From NCBI GenBank assembly GCA_018644665.1, contig JABGQA010000058.1:388810-452809 (forward strand): a stretch of 64,000 nucleotides of DNA, written 5' to 3'. The notes under the pieces are model-generated. The model did no database searches. It had not been told where the DNA came from and was given only the letters and a program-made list of their open reading frames with translations. The position numbers were made by a program, and so were the translations under genes. The DNA is from Candidatus Poribacteria bacterium. Lineage in GTDB: Bacteria; Poribacteria; WGA-4E; GCA-2687025. Below, one piece after another: positions 1-7,282 of this stretch. The stretch's first letter is position 1; each line of letters begins with the position of its first letter.

Positions 1-1797
1 GCGTCGTGCGGTGCCCGACCAATCGGGTCGATGCCGCCAGACGGATCGCTCCCGCGCGCGGTCGACGTACGGGTCGTCTGTGAAGAGCGACAGGCCGTAC
101 CACACGTCGTCCTCGCGGTCGGACTGCGTAAGGATGCTGACCCACTCGCCGGGATCGGCAATGCCGTTTGCGTCGCCCGCGCCGAACGTCACCTCGCTGT
201 CATCGTCCTGTATGCACGCGACGCCGTCCGCGACTCGGTACTCAGTCAACTCGGCCGCGGTCGAGTAGAACGGCACGTCGAGCAGATACCGGCGTGTGGC
301 TCCATCGTGCGTGACCATGACCTTCATGCGCGCGACTTCCAACTCGGCGGAGCGGCACCGGATGCGGAACGACGTGTCCAGCGAAACCTGGCCGGCCCCC
401 AGCGCGGCAACGTCGACGGCCGCGTCCAACACCTCCACATCCTCCGTTTGGGCGATGAGTTCGACGCGTGCCGACTCCACCGCGGTTCCCCCGGCATTGA
501 AGAGCACGGGCGTCAACTGGATCACGTCCCAAGCCTGCGGGACGTCACGGTCCAACCGATGGCCGGCGACGACTAACCGGCCGGATTCACCGGGGGCGTG
601 CGCGCCGACGTATTCGCCCGCGCCGCTCACAGCGAAGCGGAGTCGGCCTTCGCCGTCCGCGGTAGCTTCGTCCTCAGTCGCCCTGAGGTCCGACAGCGCG
701 AGGCGTCGCAGCGAATACGTCCCTGCTGGTTCGTATCGCCCGTCGGTCGTGATGTCGATCCGGGCCGCGGGGATGTTCGGTCCGTCCGGTAGCCACTTGC
801 GCGTTGTGACCTTCAACCCGTGTGCCGACGCCTCGTCGACGGCCGTGAACCCGGGCTCGTCGCGGTCGCTCGCGAAACGGTAACCCCAGATGTCGAAGTC
901 GGGGTAGACGTCGATGTGGCTCCATTCCGACGGCGGCGGCGCCGGCTGCCGGAAGTGGCGCATGTGGAAGTCGAACTGCCCCTCGACGTTCACCACGGTG
1001 TGGAAGCCGTCGAAGTAGTTCACGCCGTAGTGCCATGTCTCGTAGGAGAGTTCTTGGGCCTTGAACTCGCGATCGATGCCCAGGTCATGCTGCCGCAGGA
1101 AGTCCTTCATGCCCACGTGTTGGCGGATCGGCAGACCCACGTAGTTGCGACCCATGTGACGGAACGGCGTGTACACCTGAAGCGCGCGCGGGCCGATGAT
1201 GAACGCTGACGACGGATTGAAGAACGAGGCGCTGCCGATGACGTGCGGGTACTTCGACGCGACGAACATCGACATGAACCCGCCCATGCTCAGGCCGGAT
1301 GTGGCGCGGCCCTCGCGCGTGGGGATCGTCCTGTACTCGGCGTCTATGTGCGCCACGAGGTCAGGGAACTCGTCGACGAAGTGGAGGTCGTCCTTCACGG
1401 GCCCGACATCGTACGGCCGCGGGTACTGCGCGGCGACGTAGCCGTCCCACTTGACGACGATGACGTCGTTCTCGCTGACGTATGTCGCGATGTTATCTCG
1501 CGGGTCCGGGCCGGAACGTTCGATGTCGCCGTTCCACTCGTCGTAGTAGCGCGACTCCGCAGACGCCGACGGCTCGCCGTATTCGGGCCCGTTGTAGCGC
1601 CCTCCGTACCCGTGGAAGAAGTAGATGACCGGGAAGCGGTGGTCGACATCCGTCGCATAGGTCGGCGGGAGGAAGACGCGATAGTTACGCTCCTCGCCGA
1701 ACACGTCGCTGTGCCGCGAGCGATCCTGAATCACCGCCTCCCCGGCGGAGACAGCGGCGGCGCCACAGAGGCACACGGATAGCAGCAGTGATCGCAC
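1..1797 (-). CDS. Secreted esterase-like alpha/beta hydrolase, 3' end off the left edge
   Basis: The reading frame is open for 599 codons from a GTG at 1797 to the window edge, so the C-terminus is missing. A strong Shine-Dalgarno AGGGAGGGG sits just upstream and fixes the start. The N-terminus (MRSLLLSVCLCGAAAVSAG) is a signal peptide. Residues about 25-290 match the putative esterase family (esterase D / PF00756): FPVIYFFHGYGG gives the oxyanion region and SGLSMGGFMS carries the nucleophilic serine. Beyond about residue 300 comes a beta-rich stretch like the CARDB/Ig-like modules often appended to such enzymes. It probably hydrolyses ester bonds of sugars or acylated polymers outside the cytoplasm; the substrate is unknown. 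It is divergent from the secreted protein at 2031. Confidence 0.82.
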   Translation of the reverse strand, partial: MRSLLLSVCLCGAAAVSAGEAVIQDRSRHSDVFGEERNYRVFLPPTYATDVDHRFPVIYFFHGYGGRYNGPEYGEPSASAESRYYDEWNGDIERSGPDPRDNIATYVSENDVIVVKWDGYVAAQYPRPYDVGPVKDDLHFVDEFPDLVAHIDAEYRTIPTREGRATSGLSMGGFMSMFVASKYPHVIGSASFFNPSSAFIIGPRALQVYTPFRHMGRNYVGLPIRQHVGMKDFLRQHDLGIDREFKAQELSYETWHYGVNYFDGFHTVVNVEGQFDFHMRHFRQPAPPPSEWSHIDVYPDFDIWGYRFASDRDEPGFTAVDEASAHGLKVTTRKWLPDGPNIPAARIDITTDGRYEPAGTYSLRRLALSDLRATEDEATADGEGRLRFAVSGAGEYVGAHAPGESGRLVVAGHRLDRDVPQAWDVIQLTPVLFNAGGTAVESARVELIAQTEDVEVLDAAVDVAALGAGQVSLDTSFRIRCRSAELEVARMKVMVTHDGATRRYLLDVPFYSTAAELTEYRVADGVACIQDDDSEVTFGAGDANGIADPGEWVSILTQSDREDDVWYGLSLFTDDPYVDRARERSVWRHRPDWSGTARR

Positions 1798-1966
1798 TGG
1801 GCGCCCCTCCCTACGCGAGACCAGGAAACGAACGGAACGGCGACAGCATATCACGAGGCGACGCGGCCACACGACGCGTCGGACTGCGGCGAGCGCTATC
1901 TAGCGGCGCCTGTGCGTCCCGGCCCGTCGGAACGCCGTGCAGGCGCACCTGCTCCGCGTGTGCGAA

Positions 1967-1995
1967 TTGCGGGCCGTGAAGTCGTACTCTACCCT
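1967..1995 (+). promoter_or_regulatory. Candidate sigma70-type promoter for the gene at 2031
   Basis: TTGCGG (1967-1972) and TACCCT (1990-1995) are separated by 17 bases, about 36 bases upstream of the ATG at 2031. Only the hexamers and spacing support it. Confidence 0.35.
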
Positions 1996-2030
1996 ACTGA
2001 TCAGGACACGCCACGCCAAGGGGACTCCAG

Positions 2031-2834
2031 ATGCGGGCAACTAGCTCACGGGGGCCACGGATCGCGGCATCGATCTGGCTGACGATCGCCCTCGCCGTCG
2101 CGGCGACGTCCGTAGCAACGCGGTCGTCGGCGGGGACGGACCATTTCCCGGGCGGCAGGCTGAGCGCGGATTGGGCGGTCCATTCCACAGGGCAGGCGGA
2201 GTATGCCGTGCGGGACGGGCGCCTGGTCGTTGAGGTACCCGAGCGCCACTCGCTGTGGCCGCTTCCCGGCGACAACATGGACGCGCCCATGTTCCTCCTC
2301 GACCCGCCGCCAGACGCCGCCACTGTAAGCCTCGAAACACGGCTCAGCTTCGCGGCCGGCGCCGAGACGTCCGTGGGCGCCCAGGCGGGACTCGTCATCG
2401 TCCGGCGGGACATGCAGGCGCTGGCCTTGCTGCTGGCGGCTCGGGGTTGGTCGGCGCTCATGGCGGAGTGGGCGGATGCAGAGATCAACACCGCGATCGG
2501 CGGCGGGGGGGTAGCCGCCTTCGGCGCCGGCGAAGACCTGTGGATGCGGTTCGAACACCGCGGCGACGACTTCGCCGTGTTTCACAAGGACGCCGAACAG
2601 GAGCCCTGGACCGACGTCACCAGCAGCATGAACGGCTCGTTCCCCAACCTCGTACATCGATTCGAACCGGGCTCGTACCTGGTTGGGTTGTTCGTCGCGA
2701 ACGGCATGGTCCCTGTCGATACGGTCGAAGTCGCCTTCGACTACTTCCACTCGCCGGAGTTGGACCTGCGCGACATCGCGCCCGTGGGCAGACTCACCAC
2801 CACTTGGGCCGAGCTTCGCTCCCCGGCGCCGTGA
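2031..2834 (+). CDS. Secreted DUF1349-like (concanavalin/LamG-fold) protein
   Basis: This is a 267-residue protein with AAGGGG upstream of the ATG and a long N-terminal signal sequence (residues about 1-35, SIWLTIALAVAATSVATRSS). The rest is one beta-sandwich: tryptophan-rich N-terminus, then ETSVGAQAGLVIVRRDMQ and LWMRFEHRGDDFAVFHK, the pattern of DUF1349 or regulation-of-enolase-1-like lectin folds. Such domains bind sugars or act as accessory modules; there are no catalytic residues to point to. It is transcribed divergently from the esterase at 1-1797 and could share its control. Family assignment is by fold-like motifs only. Confidence 0.7.
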   Translation: MRATSSRGPRIAASIWLTIALAVAATSVATRSSAGTDHFPGGRLSADWAVHSTGQAEYAVRDGRLVVEVPERHSLWPLPGDNMDAPMFLLDPPPDAATVSLETRLSFAAGAETSVGAQAGLVIVRRDMQALALLLAARGWSALMAEWADAEINTAIGGGGVAAFGAGEDLWMRFEHRGDDFAVFHKDAEQEPWTDVTSSMNGSFPNLVHRFEPGSYLVGLFVANGMVPVDTVEVAFDYFHSPELDLRDIAPVGRLTTTWAELRSPAP

Positions 2835-3039
2835 CCCCGAACAGCGCGCGCGAGACCTCGACTCCGCGGTACGGCTCGGCTCTCACGACGTAATCGCCCT
2901 CAGAGCACACACTGCCCCGGGGCCTGCGCCGATGGCGCGGCTGAGCTTGGGCGAGTTCCAGCTATGGTCCGATTGCGGCGACCGGCGCGGGGAGGGACAT
3001 GTCGACTGACGGCGACCGAATGGCGCAGGTAGCGGGGGT

Positions 3040-3432
3040 TCAGTCCAGATCCATCGTGAGCACGCCAGACTTAGAGAAGCCGAGACCCGCGTAGAACGGC
3101 TCCATGTAGTCGCCGCAACGCAGGAGCACCTCCTCGATTTCCATCTCGCGGAGGCGGGCGACGAGGCGTCGCATCAGGTCGGAGCCAATGCCGGCCTTGC
3201 GCTCTGGCTCGTCGACGACGACATCATCGATCAGCGCGCGGTACACGCCATCCGTGACTACGCGCGCGTATCCGACCAGCCGGTCGCCGTCCCAGGCGCC
3301 AAGCATCACCGGCGTCGCTTCGAGCATCCGCCGGATGCCTTCGACGTCGCGGTCATGCGCCCAGCCGGTCTGCTGAAGGAGTGGCTGTAGGTCGCCCGGC
3401 GTAATCGCGCGGTCGAAGGAGTAGCTCACCAT
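3040..3432 (-). CDS. GNAT-family N-acetyltransferase
   Basis: A 130-residue single-domain GNAT protein. The acetyl-CoA binding motif A is clear at about residues 73-92 (VVVDEPERKAGIGSDLMRRL), after the beta4 strand ALIDDVVV. The C-terminal EPFYAGLGFSKSG is the usual motif B end (F/Y-x-x-x-G-F). The substrate cannot be told from sequence. The ribosome binding site before the ATG is weak, and a GTG one codon later is an alternative start. It lies 64 bases upstream of the receiver-domain gene on the same strand; co-transcription is possible but unproven. Confidence 0.85.
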   Translation of the reverse strand: MVSYSFDRAITPGDLQPLLQQTGWAHDRDVEGIRRMLEATPVMLGAWDGDRLVGYARVVTDGVYRALIDDVVVDEPERKAGIGSDLMRRLVARLREMEIEEVLLRCGDYMEPFYAGLGFSKSGVLTMDLD

Positions 3433-3496
3433 ATCGTCTGCGTTCTGCCGGCGTGGTTGCGAGAGAGGCGGCCGGGCGATGTGCGCGCGGCTGCGG

Positions 3497-3913
3497 TCAG
3501 ACTACGTTGGGGTAGTCGACCAGCTTGTGTCCGGCGTCCTCCTTTGCCTTCTCGATGATCGCGAGCACCTGGCCGTGCAGGAGTTCGACGCTGAACGGCT
3601 TCGTGAGGTAACCAGTCGCGCCAGCGTCGATCGCGCGCTGGATGCTGCCCATGTCTCCGAGCGCGGTCAGCATCGCGATCGGTATGCCGCTCGTGCGCTT
3701 GTCGGCTTGCAGGGCCTCGACGGCCTCGAAGCCATCGACTCCCGGCATCATCACGTCGAGCAGGATGACGTCGGGCTGCTGCCTCCGGGCGACCTTGACG
3801 ATCGCCTTCGCACCCTCCTCCTCGGTCACCTCACACCCGTCCTTCTCGAGCACAAGCCGCAACACCTGACGAATGTCCGGCTCGTCGTCGACAATCAATA
3901 CGCGCAGTGCCAC
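3497..3913 (-). CDS. Stand-alone response-regulator receiver domain
   Basis: This 138-residue protein is almost entirely a CheY-like receiver domain. The acidic pair is at residues 9-10 (IVDDEPDI), the phospho-acceptor is Asp53 (VILLDVMMPG), the switch threonine is Thr83 (MLTALGD) and the conserved lysine is Lys105 (YLTKPF). There is no output domain, so it acts through protein contact in a phosphorelay. The start is the GTG at 3913, chosen because GGGAGGAAT precedes it by about six bases and the family begins with this strand. A much longer reading frame upstream is not coding, because it overlaps ThuA out of frame. No histidine kinase lies in the window. Confidence 0.9.
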   Translation of the reverse strand: MALRVLIVDDEPDIRQVLRLVLEKDGCEVTEEEGAKAIVKVARRQQPDVILLDVMMPGVDGFEAVEALQADKRTSGIPIAMLTALGDMGSIQRAIDAGATGYLTKPFSVELLHGQVLAIIEKAKEDAGHKLVDYPNVV

Positions 3914-4040
3914 CGGTATTCCTCCCGCGACAGTCCACCACCCATGCCGCACTCCTGACACACGAGCACGGCTTTCACCCACCACATTGTAAGGCATTCC
4001 CCAGGGCACGGCTAGCGCGGAACACGGCGGACCGCAGGCG

Positions 4041-4763
4041 TCACGCAGACAGCCGCCCGGCGGCCCACTGGATGCCACGCTGTAGGATGGTGCGGAAGTT
4101 GATGTCCTCGAAACTCCGCAGGTCGTGGCCGGGCTGTAGGTAGAGCACTCGCGCCTGCTGGTACTCACGCGTCCACGCCAACTGCCTTGGCATCTGTTTC
4201 GGGTGGTCGGTCGTGAGAAGGACGCGGCAGTCGTCGTACGGTCCGAGGTCCTCGACCCCCGCCGCTTCCCACGTCTCACCCTCGATGGTGAAGTCGTGGA
4301 GACCGTGCGTGATGGGGTGCTCCGGGTCCACGATCGTGATGGGAATCGTCTCGTCGAAGTGCAATTGGACCTCGTTGGCGGCGGCCCACGCCATGCGATC
4401 GAACCCGACCAAGTCGGACCAGAAGTCCCACTTCGGGAACGCGTCCAGCGCGTGGTGCAGGACGATGATGCCCTGTTTCGTCTCGCCCAGCCCAAGGAGC
4501 GCCTCGCGCGCTGGGCGTCGCCAGATGCGTTCCTCCGCCCCTGGCGCCTCGCGATGGAAGTTGTAGAAGATGACGACGTCATACGCGGTGCGAACCTCAC
4601 CCCAGTCGTAGATGTAGTCGTCGTAGTGCTGGATGTAGGCGTTTACGCTGTCGAGCCTGCGGAACAGGTTGTGCAGTCCCACCACATCGAACGGGTGCCC
4701 GCCCGTTACGACGGCAACCGTGGTCGCCCCTGACTTGGGGAACTCGCTCCGAGGCGTCAGCAT
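4041..4763 (-). CDS. ThuA-like domain protein
   Basis: A 240-residue protein of the ThuA family (class I glutamine-amidotransferase-like fold, PF06283). Diagnostic stretches are VAVVTGGHPFD near the N-terminus, YDVVIFYNFH at about residues 61-70, GIIVLHHALDAFP, DPEHPITHGLHDF and the closing RVLYLQPGHD. The canonical amidotransferase cysteine is absent, as is normal here. ThuA proteins are linked to sugar (trehalose-related) metabolism and are common in planctomycete- and Poribacteria-like genomes; the real substrate is unknown. The ribosome site AGGAGCGACGC precedes the ATG. No signal peptide is visible, so it is likely cytoplasmic. Confidence 0.88.
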   Translation of the reverse strand: MLTPRSEFPKSGATTVAVVTGGHPFDVVGLHNLFRRLDSVNAYIQHYDDYIYDWGEVRTAYDVVIFYNFHREAPGAEERIWRRPAREALLGLGETKQGIIVLHHALDAFPKWDFWSDLVGFDRMAWAAANEVQLHFDETIPITIVDPEHPITHGLHDFTIEGETWEAAGVEDLGPYDDCRVLLTTDHPKQMPRQLAWTREYQQARVLYLQPGHDLRSFEDINFRTILQRGIQWAAGRLSA

Positions 4764-4952
4764 GCGTCGCTCCTGTCCGTTGCGGCTCCGAGACTACGGG
4801 CTCGACCGCGCGTCATCGCGCATAGACGACCGGCGTACCGGGCGAGATGGCTGCGCGCGGCGGCTCGGGACCATATCCTGACGCAAGAGCGATCGCCGGG
4901 CCAAGTCCACTAACCTGCGAGCGTGCGCCTAGCCGCGGCGTCGCGGGGTCCG

Positions 4953-5813
4953 CTATCGCCGCGTCGCCACGCCGAACATCGCGCCCGTCCCCATAGACAG
5001 AACGCCGTGCTCGGCGAGGATGGCCTCGGCGCGGGCGTGATACGCAGAGCGAAAACCCGCGACATCCGCTTCCGAGAGCGTGTGCGCCGCCATGCGGTAT
5101 GCGCTGTGTCTGACGACCTCCCACTGCCAGGCGTCCGCAGCCGAGCGAAACGGCGAACGGTATGAGAACGACCAGAGCGCGATGTCGTTCATTCCCGTGT
5201 CGCGCAGGTCGTCCGCTAGGGCCGTCGAGGGGTCCACGGAGGAGGCCGGGGCGTTGCCTGCGCGTGCACCGGTGAGTTCCGGGAAGCGTTCGCCCATGAG
5301 CGACAGGAACAGGTTGTCGACCGACGCCTCCGCTGGCGGCTCGTCCGCGGCTGCCCGGGCCGCAAGCGGCCATCGAGGAGGGCCTCCGCCGCCATGGCAG
5401 ATGGCAATGCGTCCCGCCGGGCGGAGGACTCGCGCGATCTCACGCAGCGCGCCGGCCCGGCCCGGGAAGTGTGGGTAACGCGCGGTGACGACATCGAAGG
5501 AGCGGTCGGGGAAGTCGAGGGACATCGCGTCCATCACGATGTACTCGATACGATCCGGCCCTCGGCTTCGCGCGACGCGTACCTGGCCCGGCGACAGGTC
5601 GATGCCCACTGTCCGCCCGTTCGGACCCACGGCTTCGGCGGCTCGACGCGTCGCGATGCCCGAGCCACACGCGACGTCCAGCGTGTGCAGTCCCGCCCGC
5701 ATCTCCGTCATCTCGACGAAGCACTCGGTCAGCGGGCCGCCCGTGCGCTCGGAGTAGCGGTCGAATGTCTCGGCGACCTCGTCGTACCGGTCAGGGTCCG
5801 TGTGGGCTGCCAT
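4953..5813 (-). CDS. Class I SAM-dependent methyltransferase
   Basis: A 286-residue protein starting at the ATG at 5813 (MAAHTDPDRYDEVAETFD). The SAM-binding motif I is LDVACGSGIATRRAA, followed by GIDLSPGQV, the acidic VMDAMSLDFPDRSFDVVTARY and the post-motif LREIARVLRPAGRIAICHGG, giving a Methyltransf_11-type Rossmann core at about residues 40-160. The C-terminal half resembles UbiE/COQ5-like small-molecule methyltransferases. The same frame stays open well upstream of 5813, but that part overlaps the gene at 5834-6202 and is not protein-like. The two genes are 20 bases apart and may be co-transcribed. Substrate unknown. Confidence 0.88.
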   Translation of the reverse strand: MAAHTDPDRYDEVAETFDRYSERTGGPLTECFVEMTEMRAGLHTLDVACGSGIATRRAAEAVGPNGRTVGIDLSPGQVRVARSRGPDRIEYIVMDAMSLDFPDRSFDVVTARYPHFPGRAGALREIARVLRPAGRIAICHGGGGPPRWPLAARAAADEPPAEASVDNLFLSLMGERFPELTGARAGNAPASSVDPSTALADDLRDTGMNDIALWSFSYRSPFRSAADAWQWEVVRHSAYRMAAHTLSEADVAGFRSAYHARAEAILAEHGVLSMGTGAMFGVATRR

Positions 5814-5833
5814 GCTCGGCCGTTCGGAGATGG

Positions 5834-6202
5834 TCAGGAGGGCTTCGACACGATGAGACGGTAGTACGCCGTGTGCCCATGATCTCCGGAGAGCGTCAGG
5901 CTGTCGCCAGGGTTGAGGGTCCACGCCGCTGGCTCCTCGCACCCGCTCTTGACGAGGCTTTTCTCGCCCGGCTGCCCTTTGCGCGCCGTCACCGTGTGCT
6001 CGTGTTCGTCTGACGCGATCAGGAACAGGATGACGTTGCGCGTGTATTCCGTGTTGTTGGTGCAGATCACCCGGTCGGCCTCGGCGGTTGGCCCACCGGT
6101 GGCTCCGTCGATCATCAGATGCTCGCCCAGGTCGCGCATCGACCCGCGACGGAACGGCGGGTCCGCGCGCTCGAGCATCGCCATCGTGTCGTCGTCGCAC
6201 AT
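5834..6202 (-). CDS. Hypothetical protein, 122 residues
   Basis: I do not recognise this family. The chosen start (MCDDDTMAMLERADPP) has GGAGGACCG eight bases upstream. The protein has no signal peptide or membrane segment. The middle is beta-rich (RVICTNNTEYTRNVILFLIA), and the end TAYYRLIVSKPS suggests a small beta-sandwich or cupin-like fold, which is only a guess. It lies 20 bases upstream of the methyltransferase at 4953-5813 on the same strand, so the two are probably co-expressed. Confidence 0.6.
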   Translation of the reverse strand: MCDDDTMAMLERADPPFRRGSMRDLGEHLMIDGATGGPTAEADRVICTNNTEYTRNVILFLIASDEHEHTVTARKGQPGEKSLVKSGCEEPAAWTLNPGDSLTLSGDHGHTAYYRLIVSKPS

Positions 6203-6477
6203 GCATCGGTCCTCCGGGGTGGCTCTACTTGACGCCGCACGTGGTGAGTCTACCACCCGGCGGCCCGCAACACAGGGGCGGCTTCGACGTCTCGGTACGG
6301 TGGGGCCGCGGGCCTTCTACCTCACCCGGTGCCGGTGTCGGGCCTACCGAGGAGCCAGGTCGCTGCGCTGCAGTTGTCCGGGGTCGGATTCAGAGTCGGT
6401 AGACGTAGGCGGGGCTGCGCCGCATCCGGGAGGGGGCCGCGCGCTGAGCCAGCCAACGCGCGGCCTGGGTCTGTCGA

Positions 6478-6633
6478 TCAGCGTGCGGCCTTTGTGAGAC
6501 CGCGGCGAGACGCCGCGGTGCGCCGTCTCCCTGTCGGCCGATCCACCGCCCGGTAGGCGTTGGCGCGGCTGAAGTTTCGGCGCTTGACGACCTTCTTGGT
6601 CGCGTCCCCGCGACGCAGTGTATTCCTACTCAC
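6478..6633 (-). CDS. Small, very basic hypothetical protein (51 residues)
   Basis: The GTG at 6633 has an excellent ribosome site (AAGGGAGGCGA) eight bases upstream. The product is about one third Arg+Lys (VSRNTLRRGDATKKVVKRR, then RRRTAASRRGLTK), suggesting nucleic-acid binding, for example ribosome-associated or nucleoid-associated. No family is recognised. It sits 45 bases downstream of the YbaK-type gene on the same strand. A frame this short in GC-rich DNA could be fortuitous; the ribosome site is the main support. Confidence 0.42.
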   Translation of the reverse strand: MSRNTLRRGDATKKVVKRRNFSRANAYRAVDRPTGRRRTAASRRGLTKAAR

Positions 6634-6678
6634 CGGATCGCCTCCCTTACGATCTCTCGCGTGCAATGGCGGACGCTG

Positions 6679-7161
6679 CTAGACGCCGATGCGAACTAGC
6701 TCCAGATGGAACGCCCCGACCGTCGGTCGGACGAGGCCCGCGAAGTCGGCGTAGGCTAGCTGCACCAACTCCTCGTGGGTGCCCGCGTTGAACGCGATGA
6801 GTCCATCCGCCGCCAACGCCTCGTCGACGTACACGTCCATCGCGTAGAGGTTCCCGAGTGGTGGCATCGCCCCGATTTCGCAATCGGGGAACCGGGCGCG
6901 AAACTCCGCTTCCGTCGCCAGGACGACGGTGGAGGCGCCGGTGATTTCCCTGAGGCGGTTGAAGTCGAGCATGTCATTGGCGGACAGGACCGCCATGGCG
7001 AGCACGCCGTCGATGTCGACGATCGTGGTCTTGGCGAGCTCTTTTCCGGGGATGTGCGCGGAGGCGGCGACTTCCTGCGCGGTGTACGCCGGTGAGTGGC
7101 GTATGCTGATGTACCGCACGCCATGCGTGTCGAGGAACTCCTTCAGCATCTTGGCAGGCAT
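6679..7161 (-). CDS. YbaK/ProX-type aminoacyl-tRNA deacylase
   Basis: A 160-residue protein of the YbaK/aminoacyl-tRNA synthetase-associated editing family (PF04073), which clears mischarged tRNA in trans. Family signatures are TAQEVAASAHIPGKELAKT near residues 27-45, a hydrophobic VLAMAVLSANDMLDF strand, the GAMPPLGNLYAMDVYVDE segment, which matches the conserved P-P-x-G-N stretch, and FNAGTHEELVQL close to the end. Length is typical of free-standing members. The lysine of AKTTIV is the expected active-site residue. No operon partner is evident apart from the small basic gene downstream. Confidence 0.87.
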   Translation of the reverse strand: MPAKMLKEFLDTHGVRYISIRHSPAYTAQEVAASAHIPGKELAKTTIVDIDGVLAMAVLSANDMLDFNRLREITGASTVVLATEAEFRARFPDCEIGAMPPLGNLYAMDVYVDEALAADGLIAFNAGTHEELVQLAYADFAGLVRPTVGAFHLELVRIGV

Positions 7162-7282
7162 CGTTCTCTCCTTCCCGTGTCAGAGGGGTGGGCCAAGAGA
7201 CGTAGCCTGCAAGTGCCCGGCCCGGAAACGGAAAGGCTCGGGCCGCGCGACGGGATATCGTCCCGTACCCAACGCCGACCGA

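Noticed and set aside
4953..6206. A longer methyltransferase starting at 6206
   Set aside because: The extra N-terminus overlaps the well-supported gene at 5834-6202 in another frame and is not protein-like; the domain starts at 5813.
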